Below are positions 9,723-19,669 of a stretch of 55,462 nt of DNA, one piece after another. Every line of letters begins with the position of its first letter. The first letter of the stretch is position 1. The stretch is from Maricaulis sp. (GTDB taxonomy: Bacteria; Pseudomonadota; Alphaproteobacteria; Caulobacterales; Maricaulaceae): assembly GCF_030149515.1 (NCBI RefSeq), contig NZ_JASBRI010000026.1:1-55462 (forward strand). Reading direction: 5' to 3'. Made by a program: the position numbers and the translations under genes. The notes below the pieces were generated by a model. The model was not told the origin of the DNA. It saw only the letters and a list, made by a program, of their open reading frames with translations, and made no database searches.

Positions 9723-9992
9723 ATGGGTCGCGCACACAGCACCAAAATCAATCGGCTGAACCGCATCGCGGGACAGGTGCGTGGCGTCGCGCAGATGATC
9801 GAGGACGATCGCTATTGCATCGACATCCTGCACCAGATCCAGGCAATCAAGGCGGCGCTCGCCAAGGTCGAAAGCCTGGTGCTGAAGGACCATGCCGCCA
9901 GCTGCATCGGCGCGGCCATCGCCAGCGGTGATGAAGCCGAGCAGCGGCAGAAATTCGAGGAACTGGTCGAGCTGTTCGAGAAGCGACGATGA
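9723..9992 (+). CDS. csoR: CsoR-family copper-sensing transcriptional repressor
   Basis: An 89-residue all-helical repressor of the CsoR/RcnR (DUF156) family. The core KINRLNRIAGQVRGVAQMI carries the conserved basic DNA-binding residues. Cys32, His57 and Cys61 (from YCIDIL and KDHAASC) match the Cys-His-Cys copper site of CsoR, as opposed to the nickel or formaldehyde variants. Copper binding would lower DNA affinity and open the divergent copAB promoter. The ATG at 9723 begins the conserved region; an in-frame ATG at 9666 would place the palindromic operator inside the coding sequence, so it is less likely. Confidence 0.9.
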   Translation: MGRAHSTKINRLNRIAGQVRGVAQMIEDDRYCIDILHQIQAIKAALAKVESLVLKDHAASCIGAAIASGDEAEQRQKFEELVELFEKRR

Positions 9993-10123
9993 AGCGGCCG
10001 CCTGTTTCTACCGTATGATGGCGGGGCGGCGTTGTGACATCAGGTGGAAACCGCTGTGCAAGTGCGCTGGCGGAAGGGTCCTTCCGCTCCGCCGGGTTTC
10101 CGGGACTCACCGCCCGCCAGAGC

Positions 10124-11167
10124 CTAGCCGTCCGCGCTGCACGTTCCGAGGCGGTACCGGGCCGGACTTTGGCCGGTCCAGCGCTTGAAGGCGCGCGAGA
10201 AGGCTGCGGCGTCGGAAAAGCCGGTCAGGTAGGCGGTCTCGGCTACGGAGGTCCGGCCGGACCGGAGGTAGAGCTCCGCTGCCCGGCGTCGCACGCCGTT
10301 GAGGACGTCCGAATAGGTCGTGCCCTCCTCGCGCAATCGCCGGTACAGTGTGGGCCGGCTGACCCCCACGCTCCCGGCCGCCTGGTCCGCGCCGAGCCTG
10401 CCGGTGTGAAGGCGGCTGACCAGCCAGTGCTCGAGGCGGCCGCGCATCGTTTCCGGCGTATCGATGGCCTGCAGCAGCGCGTCGGCCCGGTCGGTGAGGA
10501 CGCCGAAGACATAGCGTGGCGACCGGGCCACAGGCCAGCCGGCGATATCCGGATGCAGATGCAGGGCATTGCGGCCGGCGCCGAATGTAACAGGGCACTG
10601 GAAAACGGTTTCGTAGACATCGCCGTGGGCCGGGCGGGGATGGCTGACCTCAACGCCCAGCACATGCGGTTCCGGCAAAAACCGGCGCGGTCCGCAGATC
10701 AGGCGGGCAAAGGCGATCTCGGTGAGTTCCGGGATACTCGTTTCCGGCGGCGATGTGTCGACCATGAACAGGGTCCCGCCCTCGGCCTCGAGTTCGAACC
10801 GGGGGGCGGTGGATGTCCCTCCCGCTTCCGAAACGGCCAGGCGGCTGTAGCGCTGCAATTGCCGGAAGGCTTCGCCCATGGTGCCACTGGCTTCCATGAT
10901 CAGGCCGACGATGGACAGGTCCGCCATGCCCACATCGGCTCCCCACCGCAGCGCCAGCGCCGGATCCGATATCTGACGGCAGGCACACCGGATCAACGCC
11001 AGATAGGCCGGGAGCGGCACGCGCGCGTCCGGATCGTCGCCTGGAGCGGTCGCCAGACCTGCTTCCGCCAGCAGGCGCTCGCGCCCGGCGCCGCGGCTCG
11101 CGGCGTATTCGATCAGACCCGCCACCAGGCCGGCCGCGACACTGCCTTCTGTTGCCATCTTGGTCAT
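10124..11167 (-). CDS. AraC-family transcriptional regulator
   Basis: About 347 residues. The N-terminal ~200 residues resemble the arabinose-binding-like ligand domain of AraC regulators that include OruR and VirF types. The C-terminal ~100 residues have two helix-turn-helix units, AAGSVGVSRPTLYRRLRE and VAETAYLTGFSDAAAFSRAF, then KRWTGQSPARYR, the classic AraC ending. It is divergent from the two-gene membrane operon starting at 11269 with a ~100-bp shared promoter region, so that operon is the likely target. Start choice is uncertain: ATGs at 11167 and 11158 are equally plausible and neither has a strong ribosome site. Confidence 0.88.
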   Translation of the reverse strand: MTKMATEGSVAAGLVAGLIEYAASRGAGRERLLAEAGLATAPGDDPDARVPLPAYLALIRCACRQISDPALALRWGADVGMADLSIVGLIMEASGTMGEAFRQLQRYSRLAVSEAGGTSTAPRFELEAEGGTLFMVDTSPPETSIPELTEIAFARLICGPRRFLPEPHVLGVEVSHPRPAHGDVYETVFQCPVTFGAGRNALHLHPDIAGWPVARSPRYVFGVLTDRADALLQAIDTPETMRGRLEHWLVSRLHTGRLGADQAAGSVGVSRPTLYRRLREEGTTYSDVLNGVRRRAAELYLRSGRTSVAETAYLTGFSDAAAFSRAFKRWTGQSPARYRLGTCSADG

Positions 11168-11268
11168 GTGAAACCGAAAATCATGCGATTGGGACGATCG
11201 ATCATGGCGGGCCGACCGCCGGCTGGCTAGCACGGTGGGAACCCAATAACGGAACACAGGTTTTCGCC

Positions 11269-11685
11269 ATGCCCCTTTCTCCCCTGCGCACGCAACTGCT
11301 GCGGGCCTGCTATTTGCTGCTGGCGGCCGGTCTTGCGGCCACGGCGCTTGTCCCCCTGCTTCAGGGCCAGTCCCAGGCCCCGTTGATGGACGGCGTCGTC
11401 AACGCGCTTCTCGCCGCTCTCGGCCTCCTGGCGATTGCGGGCCTGTTCGCGCCGGTACGGATGATCCCGCTCCTGGCGTTCGAGGTGTTGTGGAAGACAT
11501 TGTGGGTGATGTCGGTCGCTGCCCCGCAATGGGTCGCCGGCGGCATCGACGCAGAGGTACACGAGACGCTGTTCGCGTGCGCATTTGCCATCCCCTTTGT
11601 CGTCATCATCCCCTGGCGGCACTGGCTGACACAGCTGCACACGCCGGAAGCGGCCACAGCACGCCGCAATGGAGCAAGCGCATGA
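11269..11685 (+). CDS. Small integral membrane protein, function unknown
   Basis: A 138-residue protein with about four hydrophobic segments (LLRACYLLLAAGLAATALV; NALLAALGLLAIAGLF; LLAFEVLWKTLWVMSV; FACAFAIPFVVIIPW). I do not recognise a named family with confidence. It overlaps the next membrane gene by ATGA, so the two are coupled, and it is divergent from the AraC regulator, which suggests an inducible two-protein membrane unit. The start at 11269 was picked because the first hydrophobic segment begins right after MPLSPLRTQ; the open frame upstream overlaps the regulator's promoter. Confidence 0.78.
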   Translation: MPLSPLRTQLLRACYLLLAAGLAATALVPLLQGQSQAPLMDGVVNALLAALGLLAIAGLFAPVRMIPLLAFEVLWKTLWVMSVAAPQWVAGGIDAEVHETLFACAFAIPFVVIIPWRHWLTQLHTPEAATARRNGASA

Positions 11686-12512
11686 CCGGTTTGCCACGCG
11701 GCACGGGTCAGCCCGCCTGCCGGATCTGGATCATCGCCACGGGCCTCGCCTTGCTGGCCGGCGGCGGCGCAGCAGCCGACCGCCTTGTCGTCGACGAGGG
11801 TGCGCCGCTCGTCATCCACCTGGGTGCGGCCGCCCTGCTCTACACCCATATCGCAGGCGGCGCGATCGGGCTTCTTGCCGGAGCCGCGGCCATCCTGACG
11901 CCCAAGGGCCGTCCCCTGCACAGGGCAGCCGGCCGGATCTTCTTCTACGCCATGTTTGCGTCCTTCCTGGTGGCGGCGGTCGTTGCGCCTTTCCTGGAGG
12001 CCGGCCAGAGACCGAACACGATTGCCGGCATCTTGTCGCTCTACCTGCTGTTGACATCCTGGCTGGCCGCGCGTTCGAACGGCGCGGCGACGGGACGGCG
12101 CGAAGCGGTCTCCGCGATCATCGCCCTTCTCGTGGCCGGCGGCGGCGTCTGGTTCATGATCGAGGCCTCGCAGGCTGCATCGGGCACGATCGGTCAGACC
12201 CCGCCGGAAGCCTTCATCGTCTTCACGGCATTCGGCCTGGCCGGTGCCGCCGGAGATCTGGGCATGATGCTACGGCGAAGAATGACGGGACCTGCCCGCA
12301 TTGTCCGCCACCTGTGGAGAATGTGCGCCGCCCTGTTTATCGCGGCCGGATCCTTCTTCCTCGGACAGGAACAGCTTCTGCCCGATGCGATCAGGGGGAC
12401 GGTCTGGCAGTTTGCACCGGTGTTTTTTCCTCTGGCGGCAATCGCCGTCTGGTCTGTCCTGGCACGGCTGCCGCGACGCCCGAGAGCCTCGGTCCGCCCC
12501 GCGGCGGACTAG
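11682..12512 (+). CDS. DUF2306-like integral membrane protein
   Basis: A 276-residue protein with about seven to eight hydrophobic segments. The segment LYTHIAGGAIGLLAGAAAIL followed by GRPLHRAAGRIFFYAMF, with paired His and the Pro-Leu-His-Arg motif, resembles the DUF2306 group of predicted membrane proteins, possibly haem-binding. Further His and Arg residues lie near IVRHLWRMCAALFIAAGSFF. It starts inside the stop of the preceding small membrane gene (ATGA) and so is translated with it. Its role is unknown; the divergent AraC protein is the probable regulator. Confidence 0.78.
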   Translation: MTGLPRGTGQPACRIWIIATGLALLAGGGAAADRLVVDEGAPLVIHLGAAALLYTHIAGGAIGLLAGAAAILTPKGRPLHRAAGRIFFYAMFASFLVAAVVAPFLEAGQRPNTIAGILSLYLLLTSWLAARSNGAATGRREAVSAIIALLVAGGGVWFMIEASQAASGTIGQTPPEAFIVFTAFGLAGAAGDLGMMLRRRMTGPARIVRHLWRMCAALFIAAGSFFLGQEQLLPDAIRGTVWQFAPVFFPLAAIAVWSVLARLPRRPRASVRPAAD

Positions 12513-12625
12513 GATCGGCCTTCATTGTCACCAAGCACCATTTCGAACGGGACGCCTGCACAGACCGCGTGCCCCCGACCGGTCCGGATCGAACCCGGTT
12601 TACAACCGGTTGCTCTCGCAAAAGG

Positions 12626-12653
12626 GGGGGTGAGCCATCAACAGCTCACCCCC
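12626..12653 (-). terminator. Rho-independent terminator for katG
   Basis: A perfect 10-bp stem (GGGGGTGAGC with GCTCACCCCC) around an 8-base loop lies 23 bases after the katG stop. Read on the minus strand it is followed by CCTTTTGC, a short T-run. It may also stop transcripts arriving from the DUF2306-like gene. Confidence 0.75.
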
Positions 12654-12676
12654 TGATTAGCCCTGCGTCGGGCGGG

Positions 12677-14893
<2,217 letters not shown>

Positions 14894-14959
14894 TCACTCC
14901 GATCATGGTTGGATTTCCTCCGGTGTCGCCAAGGTGAACCTGGACCGCGCATATGTCCA

Positions 14960-14987
14960 ATCGATTAGTTTTTCGATTCCTATCGAT
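14960..14987. promoter_or_regulatory. Interrupted palindrome upstream of katG
   Basis: In the katG direction the site reads ATCGATAG, 11 bases, CTAATCGAT: two near-complementary arms about 70 bases upstream of the start codon. Spaced ATAG/CTAT-like arms recall LysR-family (OxyR) sites, which control katG in many proteobacteria. No oxyR gene is in the window and the arms are imperfect. Confidence 0.3.
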
Positions 14988-15092
14988 CCTGCCTATGTCG
15001 CACCTGCGCACACGTTTTCGCCCGGGCTCGCCATATCCGCGTTCCCCCTGCCCGCCTTCCCGGATACAGTCCGATGAAAGCAGGAGGGGATC

Positions 15093-16151
15093 ATGCGCAC
15101 GCTTGTCGCAATCCTGGCAGTACCGGCCGTCATTCTCGGCCTGGCCGCCTACGGGCCCGGCGCCCTCGATGCCATGCGGTTCGATCCGCCTGGAACGGAC
15201 CCCGCACTGGCCGGCCTGTTCGAACGAGGGGCGCAACCGGTGCGGCAGGAGCGCCCGGATCTGCACGGTCCGGAAGATCTGGAACCGGGTCCGGACGGGC
15301 GCCTCTATGCCAGCCTGGCCGACGGGCGCATCATGGCGCGCAGCCCGGACGGCGAATGGATGGAGTTTGACGATACCGGCGGCCGGCCGCTGGGCCTGGC
15401 CTTCGCGCCCGACGGCACGCTGTTCGTCGCCGATGCCCTGCGCGGGCTTCTGCGCCGCACCGCGACCGGCTGGGAGACCTGGATTGCGGCCGCGCCCGAC
15501 GGCCCCCTCGTCTTCGCCGACGATCTCACCGTGCTGGAGGACGGGCGTGTCGTGATGACCGATGCGTCGCTGCGCCACGGCTATGGCGCCCATCTCCTCT
15601 CCTTCCTGGAGGGCGACCAGACCGGGCGCGTCCTGCGGGTCACCGGCCCCGGCGAATTCACCGAATTGGCCGGCGGGCTCGGTTTCATCAACGGGGTGGA
15701 TCACGATCCGCAGACCGGCCTCGTCTACATCAACGAAACCTGGGCGGGCCGGATCTGGCAGCTCGATCCCGGCAGCGGCGAGATGACGGTGCTGGTCGAG
15801 GGCCTGCCGGGTTATCCGGACAATCTGGAATTCGACGCCGATACCGGACTGATCTGGGCGGCCCTTCCCTCACCGCGGGCGGTAGACCTGGAAGCCCTCC
15901 ACCCGCGCCCCTTCGTCAAGCGGCTGGCCTGGCGCTGGATCCAGATCGCCGGCTGGCCGCCTTTGCCATCCGCACCGGCGATGGCGATTGCCGTCGACAC
16001 TGACGGCCGCTCCGTGCACGGACTTCGCGGCCCCGAACAGGGACCCGACGGAATCACCACGGCGCTGGTCTGGAATGGCGAATTGTGGACCGCGGGCCTG
16101 AGGCGCGACGGCATCACCGTGTTTGCCGCACCGGCCGCAGAGGGCGAGTAA
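15093..16151 (+). CDS. Strictosidine-synthase-like / SMP-30-type beta-propeller protein, exported
   Basis: A 352-residue protein beginning with a hydrophobic signal or anchor (LVAILAVPAVILGLAAYGPGA). The rest is a six-bladed propeller of the strictosidine synthase-like/APMAP group: GPEDLEPGPDGRLYASLADGR, LGLAFAPDGTLFVADALRG, INGVDHDPQTGLVYINETWA and GYPDNLEFDADTGLIWAAL are successive blades. Relatives include lactonases and esterases acting on small lipophilic molecules; the substrate here is unknown. A strong AGGAGGGG ribosome site precedes the ATG. It is divergent from katG and 62 bp upstream of a lipoprotein amidohydrolase on the same strand. Confidence 0.85.
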   Translation: MRTLVAILAVPAVILGLAAYGPGALDAMRFDPPGTDPALAGLFERGAQPVRQERPDLHGPEDLEPGPDGRLYASLADGRIMARSPDGEWMEFDDTGGRPLGLAFAPDGTLFVADALRGLLRRTATGWETWIAAAPDGPLVFADDLTVLEDGRVVMTDASLRHGYGAHLLSFLEGDQTGRVLRVTGPGEFTELAGGLGFINGVDHDPQTGLVYINETWAGRIWQLDPGSGEMTVLVEGLPGYPDNLEFDADTGLIWAALPSPRAVDLEALHPRPFVKRLAWRWIQIAGWPPLPSAPAMAIAVDTDGRSVHGLRGPEQGPDGITTALVWNGELWTAGLRRDGITVFAAPAAEGE

Positions 16152-16213
16152 CCCGGGGAGACTTTCCGGTGCCGGCATAGTATCGAACGGAAAGAGAAAA
16201 TGAGGGGAGTTCC

Positions 16214-18274
16214 ATGAAGTTGTCGATAAACGCCGCGGCCATGGCCGCCCTGGCGGGCGCACTGCTTGCCTGCAGCCCGCAGCCGGACACCGGCACGGAC
16301 ACAATCGAGGCCGCCGAAGCAGAACGCTTCACCGTCATGGTCGGCGGCACGCAGATCGGTGCGCTGGATATCGCCCTGTCCGGGGACGGGTATGCGATCG
16401 ACTACGAATACCGCAACAATGGCCGCGGCCCGACCCTGACCGAATCTATCGCACTGGACGCGGAAGGCCTGCCGCTCAGCTGGACGATCGATGGCAACAC
16501 GACATTCGGCAATCCGGTCGAGGAGCGCTACGCCCTGGTCGACAGCGAGGCCCGCTGGACCGATACCACCGGCTCCGGCGAGGCCCTGCCGGACGGTCCG
16601 GCCTTTTATGTACCCCAGAATGCCAGCCCCTACTGGCTCGCCATCGCGGCACGCGCACTGATGAACGCCCAGGACAATGCCCTGCCGGCCCTGCCCGGCG
16701 GCACGCTGCGCCTGGACGAGATCGACACGCTGGATGTCTCCAATGGCAGCGAGGCCCGCAGCATCACGGCCTATGCGCTCTCCGGCACCAGTCTGGACCC
16801 GACCTATTTCCTGATGTCGGACCGGGCATTCTTCGGCGTGATCTCGCCACGCTTTTCGGTTCTGGAAGCCGGGTTCGAAGCCGAGGACGAACGCCTGCGC
16901 GCACTCGCCGCCGAATATGGCGCACAGCGCTACGAGGACATCCAGTCCCGTTTCGCCCACGACTACGGGGCACCGGTCCGGATCCGCAATGTGCGGGTAT
17001 TCGACCCCGCAAGCCAGGCCCTGGGCGAGCCGGTTTCGGTGGTCATCGAGGGTGACACGATCTCGGCCATCGACCCGCTGGACGTGCCCACGGGCGCCGG
17101 CGAGGTGGAAATCGACGGGGCCGGCGGATCGCTGATCCCCGGCCTGTTCGAAATGCACGGCCATATGGGCGAGGACGACGCGATCCTGAATATCGCCGCC
17201 GGCGTGACCAGCGTGCGCGACATGGGCAACAACAACGACGTGCTCAGCGCCCTGATCGACCGGATCGAAAGTGGCGAGATCGCCGGACCGCGCGTCTTCC
17301 GCTCCGGCTTCATCGAAGGCCGCAGCCCCTTCAATTCCAACAACGGCATTCTCGTCGAGAGCGAGGACGAGGCGGTCGCCGCCGTGGAGACCTATGCCGC
17401 AAGCGGCGAGTTCTTCCAGATCAAGATCTACAACTCGATGAATCCGGACTGGGTGCCGGCGATGATCGCCGCCGCCCGCGAGCACGGCCTTCGCGTCACC
17501 GGCCACGTACCGGCCTTCTCCAATGCCGACGCGATGGTTGCCGCCGGCTATGACGAGATGACCCATATCAACCAGGTCATGCTGGGCTGGGTGCTGGACG
17601 AGGGCGAAGACACGCGCACCCTGTTGCGTCTGACCGCGCTCAAGCGCCTGCCCGGCCTGGACCTGCAGGGCGAAGCCGTGCAGTCGACCCTGGATGCGAT
17701 GGTGGAGAATGGCGTCGCGATCGATCCGACCCTCGCCATCCACGAGGCTCTCCTGCTCTCGCGCAACGGGCAATTGTCGCCGGGATCGGTCGACTATGTC
17801 GACCACATGCCGGTCAGCGTGCAGCGCAGCGCCCGGTCGGCCTGGGCTGACATCTCGACGCCGGAAGACGATGCCGCCTATCGCGGAGCCTTCGACCAGA
17901 TCCTGGCGACGCTGCGCCAGATGCACGAGCGCGGCATCTTCATGGTGCCGGGTACGGATCTGGGCGGTTCTTTCGCCTATCACCGCGAACTGGAGCTTTA
18001 CCAGGAGATCGGCATGACGCCGGCGGAGATCCTGGCCTGGGCCAGCCATGGCATGGCCGAATATCTTGGCGTGGGCGACACGCTGGGTTCGATCGAGCCG
18101 GGCAAACGGGCCGACTTCTTCCTGGTGCCGGGCGATCCGACGGCCGATCTGCGCGACATCAAGACCATCGCCATGGTCGCCGCAGACGGGACGATCTATT
18201 TCCCGACCGAGATCTATCCGGAATTCGGTATCCGGCCCTTTGTCGACCTGCCGGCTGTCCGGACACCTCGCTAG
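16214..18274 (+). CDS. Amidohydrolase-family lipoprotein with an extra N-terminal domain
   Basis: A 686-residue protein with a lipoprotein signal (lipobox LLAC, Cys20), so it is anchored in the envelope. Residues ~30-230 form a separate mostly beta domain I do not recognise. The amidohydrolase domain follows and carries the metal-site pattern: MHGHMG (HxH), a Lys in QIKIYNS that could be carbamylated, His in VTGHVPAF and THINQV, and Asp in VPGTDLGGS. It ends in the usual small beta-sandwich (GSIEPGKRADFFLVPG). Such enzymes hydrolyse amide or related bonds, often in cyclic compounds or dipeptides; the substrate is not predictable. A strong terminator follows. Confidence 0.88.
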   Translation: MKLSINAAAMAALAGALLACSPQPDTGTDTIEAAEAERFTVMVGGTQIGALDIALSGDGYAIDYEYRNNGRGPTLTESIALDAEGLPLSWTIDGNTTFGNPVEERYALVDSEARWTDTTGSGEALPDGPAFYVPQNASPYWLAIAARALMNAQDNALPALPGGTLRLDEIDTLDVSNGSEARSITAYALSGTSLDPTYFLMSDRAFFGVISPRFSVLEAGFEAEDERLRALAAEYGAQRYEDIQSRFAHDYGAPVRIRNVRVFDPASQALGEPVSVVIEGDTISAIDPLDVPTGAGEVEIDGAGGSLIPGLFEMHGHMGEDDAILNIAAGVTSVRDMGNNNDVLSALIDRIESGEIAGPRVFRSGFIEGRSPFNSNNGILVESEDEAVAAVETYAASGEFFQIKIYNSMNPDWVPAMIAAAREHGLRVTGHVPAFSNADAMVAAGYDEMTHINQVMLGWVLDEGEDTRTLLRLTALKRLPGLDLQGEAVQSTLDAMVENGVAIDPTLAIHEALLLSRNGQLSPGSVDYVDHMPVSVQRSARSAWADISTPEDDAAYRGAFDQILATLRQMHERGIFMVPGTDLGGSFAYHRELELYQEIGMTPAEILAWASHGMAEYLGVGDTLGSIEPGKRADFFLVPGDPTADLRDIKTIAMVAADGTIYFPTEIYPEFGIRPFVDLPAVRTPR

Positions 18275-18306
18275 CGGCAGCGCCCGTATCGGCGAGCGAG
18301 GACAGG

Positions 18307-18339
18307 AAGACCCGGCCCGGCATCGCGGGCCGGGTCTTT
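18307..18339 (+). terminator. Rho-independent terminator
   Basis: A perfect 13-bp stem (AAGACCCGGCCCG with CGGGCCGGGTCTT) around a 6-base loop, closing on a short T-run, lies 32 bases after the amidohydrolase stop. It should end the operon running from 15093. Confidence 0.85.
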
Positions 18340-18429
18340 GCCGTTGCAGAGCCAGTCTTTTTCCGTTTTCGCATCTAACCGGCGCACATGCCGGTCTCTA
18401 TATGGTCGCGAGGACTACAGGAGACCCTC

Positions 18430-18570
18430 ATGCGCTGGACCGGACTTATCATATCGATCGCCATGCTCGGCCTGACCGGTGCACTTTTTCTGGCCTCGCT
18501 GCCGGGCGGAGCGCATTCTTTGACAATACGCGAAGCCCAGACAGGCACGGAATTGGGCAAGGCAGCCTGA
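18430..18570 (+). CDS. 46-residue membrane or secreted peptide, hypothetical
   Basis: ATG at 18430 with an AGGAG ribosome site at a good distance. The product is MRWTGLIISIAMLG followed by a hydrophobic stretch to about residue 27, then a short polar tail. It could be a single-pass membrane peptide or a cleaved secreted peptide. It lies 21 bp before the GNAT-like gene, so the two may be co-transcribed. No family is recognised, and the small size keeps confidence modest. Confidence 0.5.
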   Translation: MRWTGLIISIAMLGLTGALFLASLPGGAHSLTIREAQTGTELGKAA

Positions 18571-18591
18571 CGCCACGGCAGGGAGGACAAG

Positions 18592-18903
18592 ATGGACATC
18601 CAGATCACGCTCGAGGAAACCGGCAGCAAGGGGCGCTACATCGCGCACATACCCGGCCATGAGGATACCGGCGAAATGACCTTCAGCCGGATTGGCCCCA
18701 AACGGGTCATTGTCGACCATACCGGCGTGCCGGATACGCTCAAGGGCATGGGCGTGGGCGCGGCGCTGGCCCGCAATGTGGTCGCGGAAGCCCGCGCCAA
18801 GGGCTTCACCATCGTGCCGCTCTGCCCCTTCCTGAAGGCCCAGGCCGAGCGCCATCCCGACTGGGCCGACGTGATCGAGGGACTTGCGCCCGCGACAGGC
18901 TGA
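18592..18903 (+). CDS. Short GNAT-type N-acetyltransferase (YidJ-like)
   Basis: A 103-residue protein of the small Gcn5-related acetyltransferase group. It has the acetyl-CoA loop GVPDTLKGMGVGAALARNVV (residues ~50-69), preceded by the beta-hairpin AEMTF-like strands (GEMTFSRIGPKRVIVDHTGV) and followed by FTIVPLCPFLKAQAERHP, a conserved ending of this family. These proteins lack the full substrate-binding half of larger GNATs and their substrates are unknown. A GGGAGG ribosome site precedes the ATG. It converges on the PiuC-like gene, whose stop is 12 bp away. Confidence 0.88.
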   Translation: MDIQITLEETGSKGRYIAHIPGHEDTGEMTFSRIGPKRVIVDHTGVPDTLKGMGVGAALARNVVAEARAKGFTIVPLCPFLKAQAERHPDWADVIEGLAPATG

Positions 18904-18915
18904 TATTGGTGCCGA

Positions 18916-19575
18916 TCAGTCTTCTGCCCATTGCCTGAGCAGGTTGGACTTTGTCTTGAGCAGGAGGTCGAGTTCCGCCGTCTTGCCCTCGCGCTCGAAC
19001 AGGGCGTGGCAGGCGCGGTCGAGATCGAACAGGATTTCGCGCTGGTCGGGCCGGCGCACCAGGCTGCGCACCCAGCCCACCACGGCAAGACGCTCGCCGG
19101 CTGTCACGGGAGCGACGCGATGCAAGGCGGCGGTGGGATAGACCACGGCCTCGCCCGCTGCGAGCCTGATTTCCGTGTCCCCGTCGATGCCTTCCATCAC
19201 CAGGGCTCCGCCCTCATAGCTGTCCGGCTCCGACAGGAAGAGCGTGAAGGAGAGATCGGCCCGGCGCCCGCCCATCAGCGCATCGTCGACATGCGGTCCG
19301 TACTCCATGCCGGCCGTATAGCGCGAAACCAGCATGCGGGTGATGGATCTGGGCTGGGCGAAGCTGGTGAACAGGGCATTCTTCATCAGCGCCTTGCGGA
19401 CGATATTGCGCATCGTGTCGATGCGCGGGCCCGCCTCGACCTGCTCGTTGCGCTTCACCTCGCGCGCGGCCCAGCCGGCTGTCCTGCGTCCGTCAGCGTA
19501 TTCGCTTTCCGATGCCAGGGTCCGCAACTGGCCGGTCTCTTCGTGCGAACACAGATTGTGCAGACACAAGAACAT
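18916..19575 (-). CDS. PKHD-type Fe(II)/2-oxoglutarate hydroxylase (PiuC/YbiX family)
   Basis: A 219-residue non-haem iron dioxygenase. The metal site is His95 and Asp97 (YGPHVDDA) plus His152 (TAALHRVAP), and Arg162 (GERLAVVGWV) would bind 2-oxoglutarate. PiuC-family enzymes are usually iron-repressed and sit beside TonB-dependent siderophore receptors; here the nearest receptor is 5 kb away. The ATG has an AGGTGA ribosome site. A Fur-like box lies 10 bp upstream of the start and would also serve the divergent lipoprotein gene, which supports iron control. Confidence 0.9.
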   Translation of the reverse strand: MFLCLHNLCSHEETGQLRTLASESEYADGRRTAGWAAREVKRNEQVEAGPRIDTMRNIVRKALMKNALFTSFAQPRSITRMLVSRYTAGMEYGPHVDDALMGGRRADLSFTLFLSEPDSYEGGALVMEGIDGDTEIRLAAGEAVVYPTAALHRVAPVTAGERLAVVGWVRSLVRRPDQREILFDLDRACHALFEREGKTAELDLLLKTKSNLLRQWAED

Positions 19576-19584
19576 GGTATCACC

Positions 19585-19601
19585 TGCGACTGATTGTCAT
19601 T
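19585..19601. promoter_or_regulatory. Candidate Fur box
   Basis: TGCGACTGATTGTCATT resembles the TGCGAATGATTCTCATT-type Fur sites found before PiuC-like genes in proteobacteria (14 of 17 by eye). It lies between the PiuC-like gene and the divergent lipoprotein gene and could repress both when iron is plentiful. Confidence 0.45.
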
Positions 19602-19669
19602 TACCGGAAATGGGTTTAGGCCCTTTCCTGCGTCCAACACAAGTCACCGGAACTGCAAGGGGGTAATTC

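Noticed and set aside
7667..9931. 754-residue plus-strand open frame across copB and copA
   Set aside because: It reads antisense through two clear copper-resistance genes and then into csoR; composition is Arg/His-rich with no motifs.
15812..18049. 745-residue minus-strand open frame
   Set aside because: Antisense to two well-supported genes (propeller protein and lipoprotein amidohydrolase).
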